Source of the DNA: Candidatus Flavonifractor merdigallinarum
GTDB taxonomy: Bacteria > Bacillota > Clostridia > Oscillospirales > Oscillospiraceae
Reading direction: 5' to 3'
NCBI GenBank assembly: GCA_019115265.1
Contig: DXDX01000216.1
Span: 1-44,300, forward strand
DNA length: 44,300 nucleotides
The position numbers were made by a program, and so were the translations under genes. Position 1 is the first letter of the stretch; every line of letters begins with the position of its first letter. Under the pieces are notes generated by a model that ran no database searches, was not told the origin of the DNA, and saw only the letters and a program-made list of their open reading frames with translations. Positions 1-7,479 of the stretch are shown here, in pieces.

Positions 1-131
1 GGCCGCCCTTTTGGAGGGGAGTGGAGAGGGGAACGAGAAGTTCCCCTCTCCGCCTTTTCTTTCCCCGGTTTCTTTTCCGCGAAAAGAAATCGGGCGCTGT
101 CCGCGTAGGACGCCCGCGCGGCGAGCGCAAA
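1..131 (+). repeat. 430-bp hairpin element, copy A (right part only)
   Basis: This is the right-hand part of a dispersed element that recurs in full at 26101-26530 and 38340-38769; the left part lies outside the window. It begins inside the right arm of a GC hairpin (GGCCGCCC then TTTT), continues through a GGAGAGGGGAAC/GTTCCCCTCTCC stem-loop and a pyrimidine/purine hairpin (about 66-93), and ends with the right terminal repeat GCCCGCGCGGCGAGCGCAAA at 112-131. The flank 132-162 holds a small CCCGCC/GGCGGG hairpin directly after the sigF stop. No protein is encoded. Identity with the other copies is seen by eye. Confidence 0.85.
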
Positions 132-162
132 CATCCCCCGCCTTGGGCGGGTAGCACCCTTT

Positions 163-876
163 TTACTCTGGTGTCAATGCCCGGCGCAGATGCTCCATAG
201 CCCGGCGCTCAATGCGGGAAATCTGCACCTGAGACACCCCCAGCACCTTGGCGGTCCGGTCCTGGGTAAAGCCCCGGTAGTAGCGCAGGGCCACCACCTG
301 CCGCTCCCGCTCGGGCAGGGCGGCCACCGCACTGCGCAGGGTCTCCCGCTCCAGTACTCCCTCCTCAAAGCTGTCCTCCCCCAGCAGGCTCTCCAGGGTA
401 AGCCCCTCCCCCGTCTCCATCTGGAGGGAGGCCACCGGCTGTCCCGCCTCCTCCGCCGCGGCAATCTCCTCGGCGCTCAGACCAGTCTCCGCCACCAGCT
501 CGGAGAGGGTGGGCTCTCGGCCCAGAGCGGTGGAGAGCTTCTCCCGGGCGGTGCGGATGCTGCCGCAGCGCTCCTTCAACCCCCGGCTCACCTTCACCGC
601 CCCGTCGTCCCGCAGAAAACGGCGAATCTCACCGGCGATTTTGGGCACAGCGTAGGTGGAGAACTGACAGCCAAAGGCGGGGTCAAATCCCCGCACCGCC
701 TTCAAAAAGCCCAGGCAGCCCAGCTGGTACAGATCGTCCGGCTCCACGCCCCGGCCATAGTAGCGCCGCACAATCCCCCAGATGAGGCCCGCGTTGTCCT
801 CCAAAATTTGCGCACAGGCCTCATTGTCTCCCTTTCGGGCCTCCTCCAACAGCTCCGGGGTGTCCGCTACGCTCAC
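163..876 (-). CDS. sigF: RNA polymerase sporulation sigma factor SigF
   Basis: The 237-residue protein is the forespore-specific sigma-70-family factor that directs early prespore transcription. Region 2 is visible near residues 25-90 (DLYQLGCLGFLKAVRGFD, FSTYAVPKIAGEIRRFLRDD), region 3 in the middle, and region 4 with its helix-turn-helix near the C-terminus (LPERERQVVALRYY, KVLGVSQVQISRIERRA). The GTG start at 876 overlaps the spoIIAB stop by four bases (GTGA), which implies translational coupling. It is the last gene of the classical spoIIAA-spoIIAB-sigF operon and is held inactive by SpoIIAB until SpoIIAA is dephosphorylated. Identity is very secure from context and sequence. Confidence 0.97.
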   Translation of the reverse strand: MSVADTPELLEEARKGDNEACAQILEDNAGLIWGIVRRYYGRGVEPDDLYQLGCLGFLKAVRGFDPAFGCQFSTYAVPKIAGEIRRFLRDDGAVKVSRGLKERCGSIRTAREKLSTALGREPTLSELVAETGLSAEEIAAAEEAGQPVASLQMETGEGLTLESLLGEDSFEEGVLERETLRSAVAALPERERQVVALRYYRGFTQDRTAKVLGVSQVQISRIERRAMEHLRRALTPE

Positions 877-1322
877 GCGGGCGCGCCCATGCGCCGGGAA
901 ATCCGCCGGCGCATCACCACCGTGGTTCCCCGTCCGGGCCGGGAGCGCACCCGGACGGTATCCATAAAGCTCTCCATAATGGTAAAGCCCATGCCGGAGC
1001 GCTCCTCCCCGCCGGTGGTGAAGAGGGGAGAGCGGGCCTTGTCCACATCCTCAATGCCCACGCCGGTATCCTTGACCACAATCTCCACCGTGCGGTCCTC
1101 AAAGAGCCGCAGGCGCATCTGCACCACCCCCAGGCTGTTGGGGTAGGCGTGGACGATGCAGTTGGTCACCGCCTCGCTGACGGCGGTCTTGATGTCGTTG
1201 ACCTCCTCCAAGGTGGGGTCCAGCTGGGCCACGAAGCAGGCCGCCGCCGCCCGGGCAAAGCCCTCATTGGCCGAACAGCTGGGAAAGCGCAGAAGCGCCT
1301 CGTTGCTGCTTTGCTGTTTCAT
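873..1322 (-). CDS. spoIIAB: Anti-sigma-F factor and SpoIIAA kinase SpoIIAB
   Basis: The 149-residue GHKL-fold serine kinase binds SigF and phosphorylates SpoIIAA. The N box (EAVTNCIVHAYPN), G1 box (DTGVGIED) and G2 region (GMGFTIMESFMD) of the ATP-binding fold are all present. Length matches the family (about 145 residues). The ATG at 1322 follows a GGGAGGGAG ribosome site. The gene sits between spoIIAA (43-base gap) and sigF (4-base overlap). The C-terminus is basic (RRRISRRMG). Partner-switching function is known for the family, not shown here. Confidence 0.97.
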   Translation of the reverse strand: MKQQSSNEALLRFPSCSANEGFARAAAACFVAQLDPTLEEVNDIKTAVSEAVTNCIVHAYPNSLGVVQMRLRLFEDRTVEIVVKDTGVGIEDVDKARSPLFTTGGEERSGMGFTIMESFMDTVRVRSRPGRGTTVVMRRRISRRMGAPA

Positions 1323-1365
1323 ATGTATGCTCCCTCCCCGGGTGGGCCGTTGTGCCCGCCCGCTC

Positions 1366-1671
1366 TTATTCCACCGTGACCAGACGCTCCACGCCGGCGG
1401 CCCGCAGCACCTTGCCCGCCTGCTCCGGCACGCCCGCCAGGCGCAGCTGGCCTCCCAGAGACTGGACCTGCCGCCAGGTGCGCAGCACCACCGCGATGCC
1501 GGAGCTGTCCATAAAGGTCACCCCCGACAAATCCAGAATCAGCTCCCGGGGCGCGGTGGTGTCCACCAGGTTTTCCAGCTCCCGCATCAGCGAGCGGGCC
1601 CGGTGGTGGTCCACCTCCCCCCGCAGCAGCGCGGTGCGCACCCGCCCTTCTCCCGTGCAGGTGATTGCCAT
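1366..1671 (-). CDS. spoIIAA: Anti-anti-sigma factor SpoIIAA
   Basis: This is a 101-residue STAS-domain protein. When dephosphorylated by SpoIIE it captures SpoIIAB and frees SigF. The conserved phospho-acceptor loop FMDSSG is at residues 53-58 and the early GEVDHH motif at 18-23. I chose the ATG at 1671 because an AAAGGAGG ribosome site lies 7 bases upstream; an upstream in-frame start (1710) would add 13 residues that overlap this site. It is the first gene of the spoIIA operon. Unlike many Bacillus operons, no dacF gene precedes it, although a dacF-like carboxypeptidase occurs at 31669. Confidence 0.96.
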   Translation of the reverse strand: MAITCTGEGRVRTALLRGEVDHHRARSLMRELENLVDTTAPRELILDLSGVTFMDSSGIAVVLRTWRQVQSLGGQLRLAGVPEQAGKVLRAAGVERLVTVE

Positions 1672-1708
1672 GGCTTGTCCCTCCTTTGATGCCCCAACCT
1701 GCGGGGAC

Positions 1709-1748
1709 AAAAAAATCGCCTCATACCAATTTCTGGTATGAGGCGATT
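1709..1748 (-). terminator. Intrinsic terminator after the sigma-54 activator gene
   Basis: A perfect 15-bp stem (arms 1734-1748 and 1714-1728, 5-base loop) is followed on the minus strand by a run of seven T (1715-1709). It lies between the activator stop codon (1786) and spoIIAA. A promoter-like TATAAT overlaps its 5' arm, so transcripts from that promoter would lack most of the arm. Confidence 0.85.
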
Positions 1749-1779
1749 ATACCCGATGCCCGCCGCACAATCCGTCGAA
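1746..1779 (-). promoter_or_regulatory. Candidate spoIIA promoter region with a Spo0A box
   Basis: On the minus strand TATAAT lies at 1751-1746. The heptamer CGTCGAA (plus strand, 1773-1779), one mismatch from the Spo0A box TGTCGAA, lies about 22 bases upstream of it. In Bacillus the spoIIA operon is driven by sigma-H with Spo0A~P; I could not find a convincing sigma-H -35/-10 pair here, so the promoter class is open. The same heptamer occurs in front of spo0A (10078-10084). Confidence 0.45.
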
Positions 1780-1785
1780 GGGGTG

Positions 1786-2772
1786 TCAGCGCAGTTCATA
1801 TTCCGAAATCTTGTTGAAAAGCTGCCGGGCGCTGATGCCCAGACGCCGGGCGGCTTCCGTCACATTTTGGCCGGTCTGCTCCAGCACCCAGCGGAGATAC
1901 TCCGCCTCGCTCTTGCGCTTGAACTCCTTCCAGCTCAGGATGGTGTCAAAGCGGGGGCGGGGTTTGGGCTCCTCGGTGGGGGTCAAATCGTAGAGCACCG
2001 GCAGACCCCGCTCAGTGATAACCCCGTCCTCCGAGAGGACCACCATCCGGTCCACAATGTTTTTCATCTCCCGGAGGTTGCCGGGATAGTTGTAGTGCAT
2101 GAGAAAGTCCCACGCCTTGGGCACAATGGTGGTGATGTCCCGGTGGAACTCCGCCTGGGCCCGCTGGAGGAAAAAGCGCACCAAATCCTCAATGTCCTCC
2201 GGCCGCTCCCGCACAGACGGGATGCGGATGACAATAGTGCTGATGCGGTAGAGGAAATCCTCCCGCATCCGCCCCGCCCGGATTTCGGTATAGGGGTCCT
2301 TATTGGTGGCAGAGAGCAGACGGAATTCCACCTGCTGGGACTGGTTGGCCCCGATGCGCTCAATCTGTTTGGTCTCAATGGCGCGCAGGAGTTTTACCTG
2401 GGTGCTCAGACTCACATCCCCAATCTCGTCAATAAAGAGGGTGCCGGTGTTGGCCTGCTCAAACCGCCCCTCCCGCGCCCGGGTGGCCCCGGTAAAGGCC
2501 CCCTGTTCATGGCCGAACAGCTCCGACTCCAGCAGGGTATCCGGGTAGGCGCTGCAATTGACCACCACAAAGGGCCGCTCGCTCCGGTCGCTGCACGCGT
2601 GGATATACCGCGCCACCACATCCTTGCCCGTGCCAGACTCCCCCAGAATCATCACATTCACATTGGAGTCGGCCACATTTTCACAGTTGCGCAGGGCGTC
2701 CAGATAGGTTTTGGATTTAGACTCCAGGAAGAACGACTGGCGCATTTCTTCCTTTGTTGGCATTTTAGACAT
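1786..2772 (-). CDS. Sigma-54-dependent activator (AAA+ and HTH only, no sensor domain)
   Basis: The 328-residue protein is a bacterial enhancer-binding protein that remodels sigma-54 RNA polymerase. The AAA+ domain starts almost at the N-terminus: Walker [15 protein letters not shown] sigma-54-contact loop, Walker [11 protein letters not shown], arginine-finger region [10 protein letters not shown] Fis-type helix-turn-helix ([20 protein letters not shown]) ends the protein. No PAS, GAF, REC or V4R domain fits into the roughly 35 residues before Walker A, so activity must be set by expression, a partner or an unseen ligand. It is divergent from a sigma-54 promoter in front of the grdX operon, its probable target. 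The start is uncertain: the ATG at 2772 has a weak ribosome site, and an internal ATG (MRQSFF) has AAAGGA just upstream. Confidence 0.92.
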   Translation of the reverse strand: MSKMPTKEEMRQSFFLESKSKTYLDALRNCENVADSNVNVMILGESGTGKDVVARYIHACSDRSERPFVVVNCSAYPDTLLESELFGHEQGAFTGATRAREGRFEQANTGTLFIDEIGDVSLSTQVKLLRAIETKQIERIGANQSQQVEFRLLSATNKDPYTEIRAGRMREDFLYRISTIVIRIPSVRERPEDIEDLVRFFLQRAQAEFHRDITTIVPKAWDFLMHYNYPGNLREMKNIVDRMVVLSEDGVITERGLPVLYDLTPTEEPKPRPRFDTILSWKEFKRKSEAEYLRWVLEQTGQNVTEAARRLGISARQLFNKISEYELR

Positions 2773-2815
2773 ACTATCCCCGATTTCTGTGTTGCTTTTT
2801 TCGTAAGTTGCCTAT

Positions 2816-2844
2816 ATTGTACCAGAACATTCCTTCATATGCAA
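2816..2844 (-). promoter_or_regulatory. Sigma-A promoter of the sigma-54 activator gene
   Basis: On the minus strand TTGCAT (2844-2839) and TACAAT (2821-2816) are separated by 17 bases and point to the activator gene at 2772. This matches the sigma-A consensus at 4 and 5 of 6 positions. Confidence 0.65.
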
Positions 2845-2886
2845 GAAAAAATTTTCTCACCTCGAAAAAAGTCCTCAGAATATCCT

Positions 2887-2904
2887 AAGTATTTCCAAAT
2901 ACTT
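2887..2904. promoter_or_regulatory. Perfect inverted repeat, probable activator binding site 1
   Basis: AAGTATTTCCAAATACTT consists of two 8-base arms around CC. It lies about 93 bases upstream of the -24 element, a typical enhancer distance for sigma-54 activators, between the divergent activator and grdX genes. Binding by the neighbouring activator is inferred. Confidence 0.65.
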
Positions 2905-2943
2905 AAATCGTGGTTACAAAAATTGTTTGCATAGATAATCGCG

Positions 2944-2961
2944 ATGACTTTCCAAATCCTT
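2944..2961. promoter_or_regulatory. Imperfect second activator site
   Basis: ATGACTTTCCAAATCCTT matches the perfect repeat at 2887-2904 at 14 of 18 positions, including the TTTCCAAAT core, and is offset from it by 57 bases. Paired sites are usual for oligomerising enhancer-binding proteins. The assignment is inferred from similarity only. Confidence 0.45.
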
Positions 2962-2995
2962 TATTTAAAAAATTTTTGGTGGAGTATGCCCAAAT

Positions 2996-3011
2996 TGGCA
3001 CGCCGCTTGCA
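2996..3011 (+). promoter_or_regulatory. Sigma-54 (-24/-12) promoter of the grdX operon
   Basis: TGGCACG, four bases, then TTGCA matches the sigma-54 consensus exactly, with GG at 2997-2998 and GC at 3009-3010. Transcription would begin near 3022, 34 bases before the grdX ATG. No competing sigma-A promoter is evident close by. The adjacent divergent gene encodes a sigma-54 activator. Confidence 0.9.
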
Positions 3012-3055
3012 TTATATATAGGCAGAACGCCGGAAGAAAAGGAGCGCGATCCACC

Positions 3056-3463
3056 ATGGGATATACAGTGGTCACCAACAACGTGCGGTGCCGGGACCGG
3101 TATGAGGGCGAGTACGATGTGGTCTACAATGAGGACTGGACCTATCTGGAGGTTTTGCTTCAGGTGCGCAATCTGGTCCAGGATGGTGCAAAGCTCATCA
3201 CCCATCCCATGGCCGGCAGTCTGAAGCCCAACCAGACCCCCTTCCGCTCGGTGGTGGTGGGGACCTACTCCATGGAGGACAAAGAACCCTGGGAGGATGT
3301 CATGCTGATTGAAAACAGCATTGACTCCTGTCAGAAGTTCCTCCGGGGCCGTCCTCTCCCCAACTGGCCGGAGGACATCAAGAAGGACTGCCGAACGCTG
3401 GATCTCTCCTTTATCGAAGGCGCGATGGCAAGGGCACCCCGGTGCCCAGGGACTACCGAATGA
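3056..3463 (+). CDS. grdX: GrdX-family protein
   Basis: This 135-residue protein belongs to the GrdX family, small proteins of unknown function encoded beside glycine, sarcosine and betaine reductase genes. Family features are the N-terminal VVTNN, the central LITHPMAGSLKPNQTPFRSV segment, and the conserved C-terminal FIEGA. An AAGGAG ribosome site lies 11 bases before the ATG. It is first in the sigma-54-driven operon, 15 bases before the component B alpha gene. It is clearly homologous to the second GrdX at 15812-16198 (LLTHPLAGSVKPNETPFRSV). No catalytic residues are known, so I make no functional claim. Confidence 0.9.
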   Translation: MGYTVVTNNVRCRDRYEGEYDVVYNEDWTYLEVLLQVRNLVQDGAKLITHPMAGSLKPNQTPFRSVVVGTYSMEDKEPWEDVMLIENSIDSCQKFLRGRPLPNWPEDIKKDCRTLDLSFIEGAMARAPRCPGTTE

Positions 3464-3478
3464 AAGTGAGGAATGACA

Positions 3479-4765
3479 ATGAGACTAGAACTTGGCAAGA
3501 TCCACATCAAAGATGTGCAGTTCGGCGCTGAGACAAAGGTCGAGGCTGGCGTTCTCTATGTGAACGAGGAAGCGATCCGCAAGTTGGTCCTGGAGGATGA
3601 GCGCATTATCGGGTGCCGTGTCGAACTGGCGCACCCCGGCGAGTCCTGCCGTATCACCCCCGTCAAGGACGTGCTGGAGCCCCGCGTGAAGGTCTCCGGC
3701 GGCGGTGAGATTTTCCCCGGTGCCCTGAACAAGGTGGGCCAGGTGGGCAGCGGCCGCACCCACTGCCTGGACGGCGCCTGCGTGGTCACGGTCGGTAAGA
3801 TCGTCGGCTTCCAGGAAGGTGTCATTGACATGTCCGGCCCCGCCGCGGACTACTGCCCCTTCTCCAAGACCCAGAACGTCTGTGTGGTCATCGAGCCCAA
3901 GGACGGCCTGGAGACCCATGACTACGAGCAGGCCGGCCGTATGGTGGGCCTGAAGGTCGCCAACTATCTGGGCGAGTTTGCCCGCGATCTGGAGCCCGAC
4001 GAGGTGGTCGTCTATGAGACCAAGCCTCTGCTGGAGCAGATCGCCGAGTATCCCGACCTGCCCAAGGTGGGCTATCTGCACATGCTGCAGTCCCAGGGCC
4101 TGCTCCACGACACCTTCTACTATGGCGTGGACGCCAAGACCTTTATCCCCACCCTGATGTACCCCACCGAGATCATGGACGGCGCCATCGTCTCCGGTAA
4201 CTGCGTGGCCCCCTGCGACAAGGTGACCACCTATCACCACTTCCACAACCCCGTTATTGAGGACCTCTACAAGCATCACGGCAAGGACCTCAACTTCGTG
4301 GGCGTCATCCTGACCAACGAGAACGTGTTCCTGGCCGACAAGGAGCGCTGCTCCGACATGGTCGCCAAGCTGGCCAAGTACATCGGCCTGGACGGCATCC
4401 TCATCACCGAGGAAGGCTACGGCAACCCCGATACCGACCTGATGATGAACTGCCGCAAGGTGCAGCAGGCTGGCGTGGATGTGGTTCTCATCACCGACGA
4501 GTTCCCCGGCCGCGACGGTAAGTCCCTGTCCCTGGCCGACGCCTGTAACGAAGCGGACGCTCTGGCCTCCTGCGGCAACGGCAACGTGGTCATCCACTTC
4601 CCGCCCATGGATCGCCTCATCGGCATGACCGACTACATCGAGATGCAGATCGGCGGCTGGGCCGGCTGTAAGAATGACGACGGCAGCTTCGACGCGGAGA
4701 TTCAGATCATCATCGCTTCCACCATCGCCAACGGCTTTAACAAGCTGGCGGCCAGAGGGTACTAA
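3479..4765 (+). CDS. Substrate-specific component B alpha subunit of a Grd-type reductase (GrdE/GrdG/GrdI family)
   Basis: The 428-residue proprotein belongs to the family of glycine, sarcosine and betaine reductase protein B. In this family the precursor is cleaved at a cysteine that becomes a pyruvoyl group forming a Schiff base with the substrate. The conserved cleavage motif SGNC is at 239-242 (C242), followed by VAPCDKVTTYHHFHNP. I preferred the ATG at 3479 to the one at 3473 because GAGGA is better spaced and the paralogue also begins MRLELG. It is less like glycine-specific GrdE than the copy at 14525-15805 (VAPCDKVTTYHH here versus VSACDKNTTYHH there), so the substrate may be sarcosine, betaine or another N-substituted glycine; this cannot be settled from sequence alone. 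The next gene encodes its selenoprotein partner. Confidence 0.88.
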   Translation: MRLELGKIHIKDVQFGAETKVEAGVLYVNEEAIRKLVLEDERIIGCRVELAHPGESCRITPVKDVLEPRVKVSGGGEIFPGALNKVGQVGSGRTHCLDGACVVTVGKIVGFQEGVIDMSGPAADYCPFSKTQNVCVVIEPKDGLETHDYEQAGRMVGLKVANYLGEFARDLEPDEVVVYETKPLLEQIAEYPDLPKVGYLHMLQSQGLLHDTFYYGVDAKTFIPTLMYPTEIMDGAIVSGNCVAPCDKVTTYHHFHNPVIEDLYKHHGKDLNFVGVILTNENVFLADKERCSDMVAKLAKYIGLDGILITEEGYGNPDTDLMMNCRKVQQAGVDVVLITDEFPGRDGKSLSLADACNEADALASCGNGNVVIHFPPMDRLIGMTDYIEMQIGGWAGCKNDDGSFDAEIQIIIASTIANGFNKLAARGY

Positions 4766-4783
4766 TAGAGGAGGTGTGCCTTA

Positions 4784-6091
4784 ATGGATAAAATCAGAGT
4801 TGTTCACTACATTAACAACTTCTTCGCCGGCATCGGCGGCGAGGAAAAGGCCGATATTCCCCCCGAGATCCGTCCCGGCACCGTAGGCCCCGGCCTGGCG
4901 CTGCAGCAGGGTCTGGGCGATGAGTTTGAGGTCGTTGCCACCGCCATCTGCGGCGACAGCCACTTCGGCGCCAATCTGGAAGAGGATACCGCCAAGCTCC
5001 TGGACATGATCGCCGAGTATAAGCCCCAGCTCTTTGTGGCTGGTCCCGCGTTCAACGCCGGCCGTTATGGCGTGGCCTGCGGCACCATGGCCAAGGCTGT
5101 GGAGGAGAAGCTGGGCATCCCCGTCGTCACCGGTATGTATGTGGAGAACCCCGGCGTTGACATGTTCCGCAAGGACCTGTTCATCATCGCCACCGGCGAC
5201 TCCGCCGCTGACATGCGCAAGTCCATGCCCAAGATGGCCGCTCTGGCCAAGAAGCTGGCCAAGGGCGAGGAAGTGCTGGGTCCCTCGGTGGAAGGGTATC
5301 ATGAGCGGGGCATCCGTGTCAACTACTTCGCCGATGTCCGCGGCTCCGAGCGCGGCATCCAGATGCTGCTGAAGAAGATGGCCAAGCAGCCCTTCGAGAC
5401 CGAGTATCCCATGCCTGTCTTTGACCGTGTGCCTCCCGCCCCTCCGGTCACCGATATGAAGCACGCCAAGATCGCGGTGGTTACCTCCGGCGGTATCGTG
5501 CCTCAGGGCAACCCCGACCACATCGAGTCCTCCTCCGCCACCAAGTGGGGCCTGTACTCCATCGAGGGTATGGACCACATGGACAAGAAGGACTTCATGA
5601 CCATCCATGGCGGCTACGACCGCGCGTTCGTCACCGAGGACCCCGACCTGGTTGTGCCTCTGGACGTGCTGCGTGAGCTGGAGAAGGAAGGCGAGTTCGG
5701 CGAGCTGGCCAACTACTTCATCACCACCACCGGTACCGGTACTTCCACCGGCAACGCCAAGCGTTTCGGCGAGGAGTTCGTGCCCAAGCTTCTGGAGGAT
5801 AACATTACCGCGGTTATCCTCACCTCCACGTGAGGCACCTGCACGCGTTGCGGTGCAACGATGGTAAAAGAAATTGAGCGCGCTGGTATCCCCGTGGTTC
5901 ATATGTGTACGGTTGTGCCTATCTCCAAGACGATCGGTGCCAACCGCATCATCCCCGCCATCGGTATCCCCTATCCTCTGGGCGATCCCCATCTGGGCGA
6001 GGAGGGCAGCTACAAGCTGCGCATGAAGCTGGTTAAGCGGGCCCTGAAGGCGCTCCAGACCCCCGTGGACGGCCAGACTGTGTTTGAGTAA
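4784..6091 (+). CDS. Grd-type reductase component B selenoprotein (GrdB/GrdF/GrdH family), in-frame UGA
   Basis: This 435-residue selenoprotein subunit of protein B cleaves the C-N bond of the bound substrate and passes a carboxymethyl group to selenoprotein A. The reading frame runs 349 codons to UGA at 5831-5833, then continues in frame to 6091. The residues around it, TST-Sec-GTCTRCGATMVKEIER, match the family's UxxCxxC active site, and a SECIS-like hairpin follows at once. It must therefore be read as selenocysteine, not as a stop or a broken gene. ATG 4784 follows GGAGG. It lies 18 bases after its alpha subunit. Specificity (glycine, sarcosine or betaine) is unresolved. SelA, SelB, SelC and SelD are not in the window. 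Confidence 0.93.
5834..5860 (+). promoter_or_regulatory. Bacterial SECIS-like hairpin of the first selenoprotein
   Basis: Directly after the UGA, GCACC and GGTGC form a 5-bp stem with an inner GCA/TGC stem and the loop CGCGT. Position and size fit the SelB-binding element needed for selenocysteine insertion. The second selenoprotein gene has the same hairpin with a single changed loop base. Confidence 0.75.
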
Positions 6092-6132
6092 TCCTCTGCC
6101 ACGGCCCTAGCGGCCTGATGTGTATGCTGTGT

Positions 6133-6173
6133 ACGGGGGCACGCGAAGGCATTTTACCTCCGCGCGCCCCCGT
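6133..6173 (+). terminator. GC hairpin between the reductase operon and the transporter
   Basis: ACGGGGGC plus CGCG (6133-6145) pairs with CGCG plus GCCCCCGT (6161-6173) around a 15-base loop. There is no T-run, so it may be an mRNA-stabilising or attenuating stem rather than a full terminator. It separates the selenoprotein gene (ends 6091) from the transporter (starts 6199). Confidence 0.4.
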
Positions 6174-6198
6174 TCCCGATTTGTGAAAGGGGCGTTTT

Positions 6199-7314
6199 AT
6201 GGATAAGCCTGTCGTAAAACCCGGTCGTGTACTTACTTATGCTGGCGCTTTCATGGCCTTCCTCATCGGCTCCGGCTTCGCCACCGGCCAGGAGGTTCTG
6301 CAGTACTTTGCCGCCTATGGTCTGGGCGGCGGTCTGGTAGTGGCGCTCTTGTGTGTGGTCGCTTTCATCTTTGTGGGCGGCTGCTTCATTGCCGCTGGTA
6401 AGCGCGAGAAGTTTGAAAAGGGCAGCGACGTCTACCGCTACTACTGTGGCAAATACATCGGCACATTCTACGATTATTTCTCCATCATCTTTATCTTCTG
6501 TTCCTTCATCGTCATGATGGGCGGCGCCGGCTCCACCATTTATGAGCGCTTTGGTCTGCCCACCTGGACCGGCAGCGTGGGCATGATGGTCCTGGTGTGC
6601 ATCGTCACCCTGCTGGGCCTGAACGGCCTCATTGAAGTCATCGGTAAGATGGGTCCGGCCATTGCAGTTATTGCCATCTGCCTGGGTGTTTACAGCTTCC
6701 TGTCCAATCCCAGCGGCGTCACCGAGAGCAGCGCTATGCTGACCTCTGGTGAAATTCCCATCGGCTCCGGCGCCGGCGTTTTGAACCGCGTGGGCACCAG
6801 CCCCGTGTCCTCCGCCAGCTCCTATGTGGGCTTCTGTATGCTGTGGCTGGCCGCCTTCCTAGCCGCCATGGGCAAGGACACCAACAGCGTCCGTGAGGGC
6901 GTGTTCGGCACCACTGCCGGCGCCATCGGCTTCACTCTGGGCTGCACCACCACTATGCTGGGTCTGCTGGCCTACCTGCCCGATGTGTACGCCTCCGCTA
7001 TCCCCAACCTGATTCTGGCTGGCCGGATTGCTCAGTGGCTGTCCATCCTCTTCTCTGTCATCATCTTCTGCGGCATTTTTACCACTGCCGTACCTCTGCT
7101 GTGGCAGGTTTCCTCCCGCTTCACCAAGGAGGGTACCTCCGCTTTCAAGATCACTACGGTGGTCTGCGCTGTGGTTGGCACCATCATTGCCATGTTCATC
7201 CCCTTCCAGACTCTGGTCAACGTGATCTACGGCATCAACGGCTATGTGGGTATTATCCTGCTGCTCTTTATCATTGTGAAGGAAGTTCGTCGTCTCATGG
7301 CCAAGAAGGCCTGA
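6199..7314 (+). CDS. YkvI-type membrane transporter
   Basis: This 371-residue, highly hydrophobic protein has about ten predicted membrane helices. The N-terminus AGAFMAFLIGSGFATGQEVLQYF carries an unwound-helix glycine motif like that of LeuT-fold (APC-superfamily) transporters and typical of the YkvI family. The substrate of YkvI proteins is unknown. Because it follows a sigma-54-driven Grd-type operon after a 107-base gap containing a hairpin but no obvious new promoter, I infer co-transcription and uptake of that reductase's substrate (an amino acid or methylated amine). ATG 6199 follows GAAAGGGG. The C-terminus is short and basic. Confidence 0.8.
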   Translation: MDKPVVKPGRVLTYAGAFMAFLIGSGFATGQEVLQYFAAYGLGGGLVVALLCVVAFIFVGGCFIAAGKREKFEKGSDVYRYYCGKYIGTFYDYFSIIFIFCSFIVMMGGAGSTIYERFGLPTWTGSVGMMVLVCIVTLLGLNGLIEVIGKMGPAIAVIAICLGVYSFLSNPSGVTESSAMLTSGEIPIGSGAGVLNRVGTSPVSSASSYVGFCMLWLAAFLAAMGKDTNSVREGVFGTTAGAIGFTLGCTTTMLGLLAYLPDVYASAIPNLILAGRIAQWLSILFSVIIFCGIFTTAVPLLWQVSSRFTKEGTSAFKITTVVCAVVGTIIAMFIPFQTLVNVIYGINGYVGIILLLFIIVKEVRRLMAKKA

Positions 7315-7352
7315 TACGCTTGGGTTATCTCTCTCTCACCTCCCTTTTATAC

Positions 7353-7390
7353 ACCAAGGCGCGGAATCCGGCCGGATTCCGCGCCTTGGT
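7353..7390. repeat. 38-bp perfect palindrome
   Basis: The sequence from 7353 to 7390 is exactly self-complementary (arms 7353-7371 and 7372-7390, starting ACCAAGGCGCGGAATCC). It lies between the transporter stop and the hybrid kinase. Neither strand has a T-run after it, so it is not a standard intrinsic terminator, although it probably ends or protects the transporter mRNA. Confidence 0.8.
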
Positions 7391-7479
7391 GCGTATCGCG
7401 GCTGGATTCTCCGTTGCCGCAGATTGGAAAACATGGTATGATGGAGTCAAAGAATGGAACCAGAATGGAGGGGGCCCGT

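Noticed and set aside
5831-6091. UGA at 5831-5833 as a true stop, with the downstream frame as a separate small gene or a pseudogene
   Set aside because: The family has selenocysteine at this place (TST-Sec-GTCTRCGATMVKEIER), a SECIS-like hairpin follows, and the paralogue at 13202-14506 shows the same arrangement.
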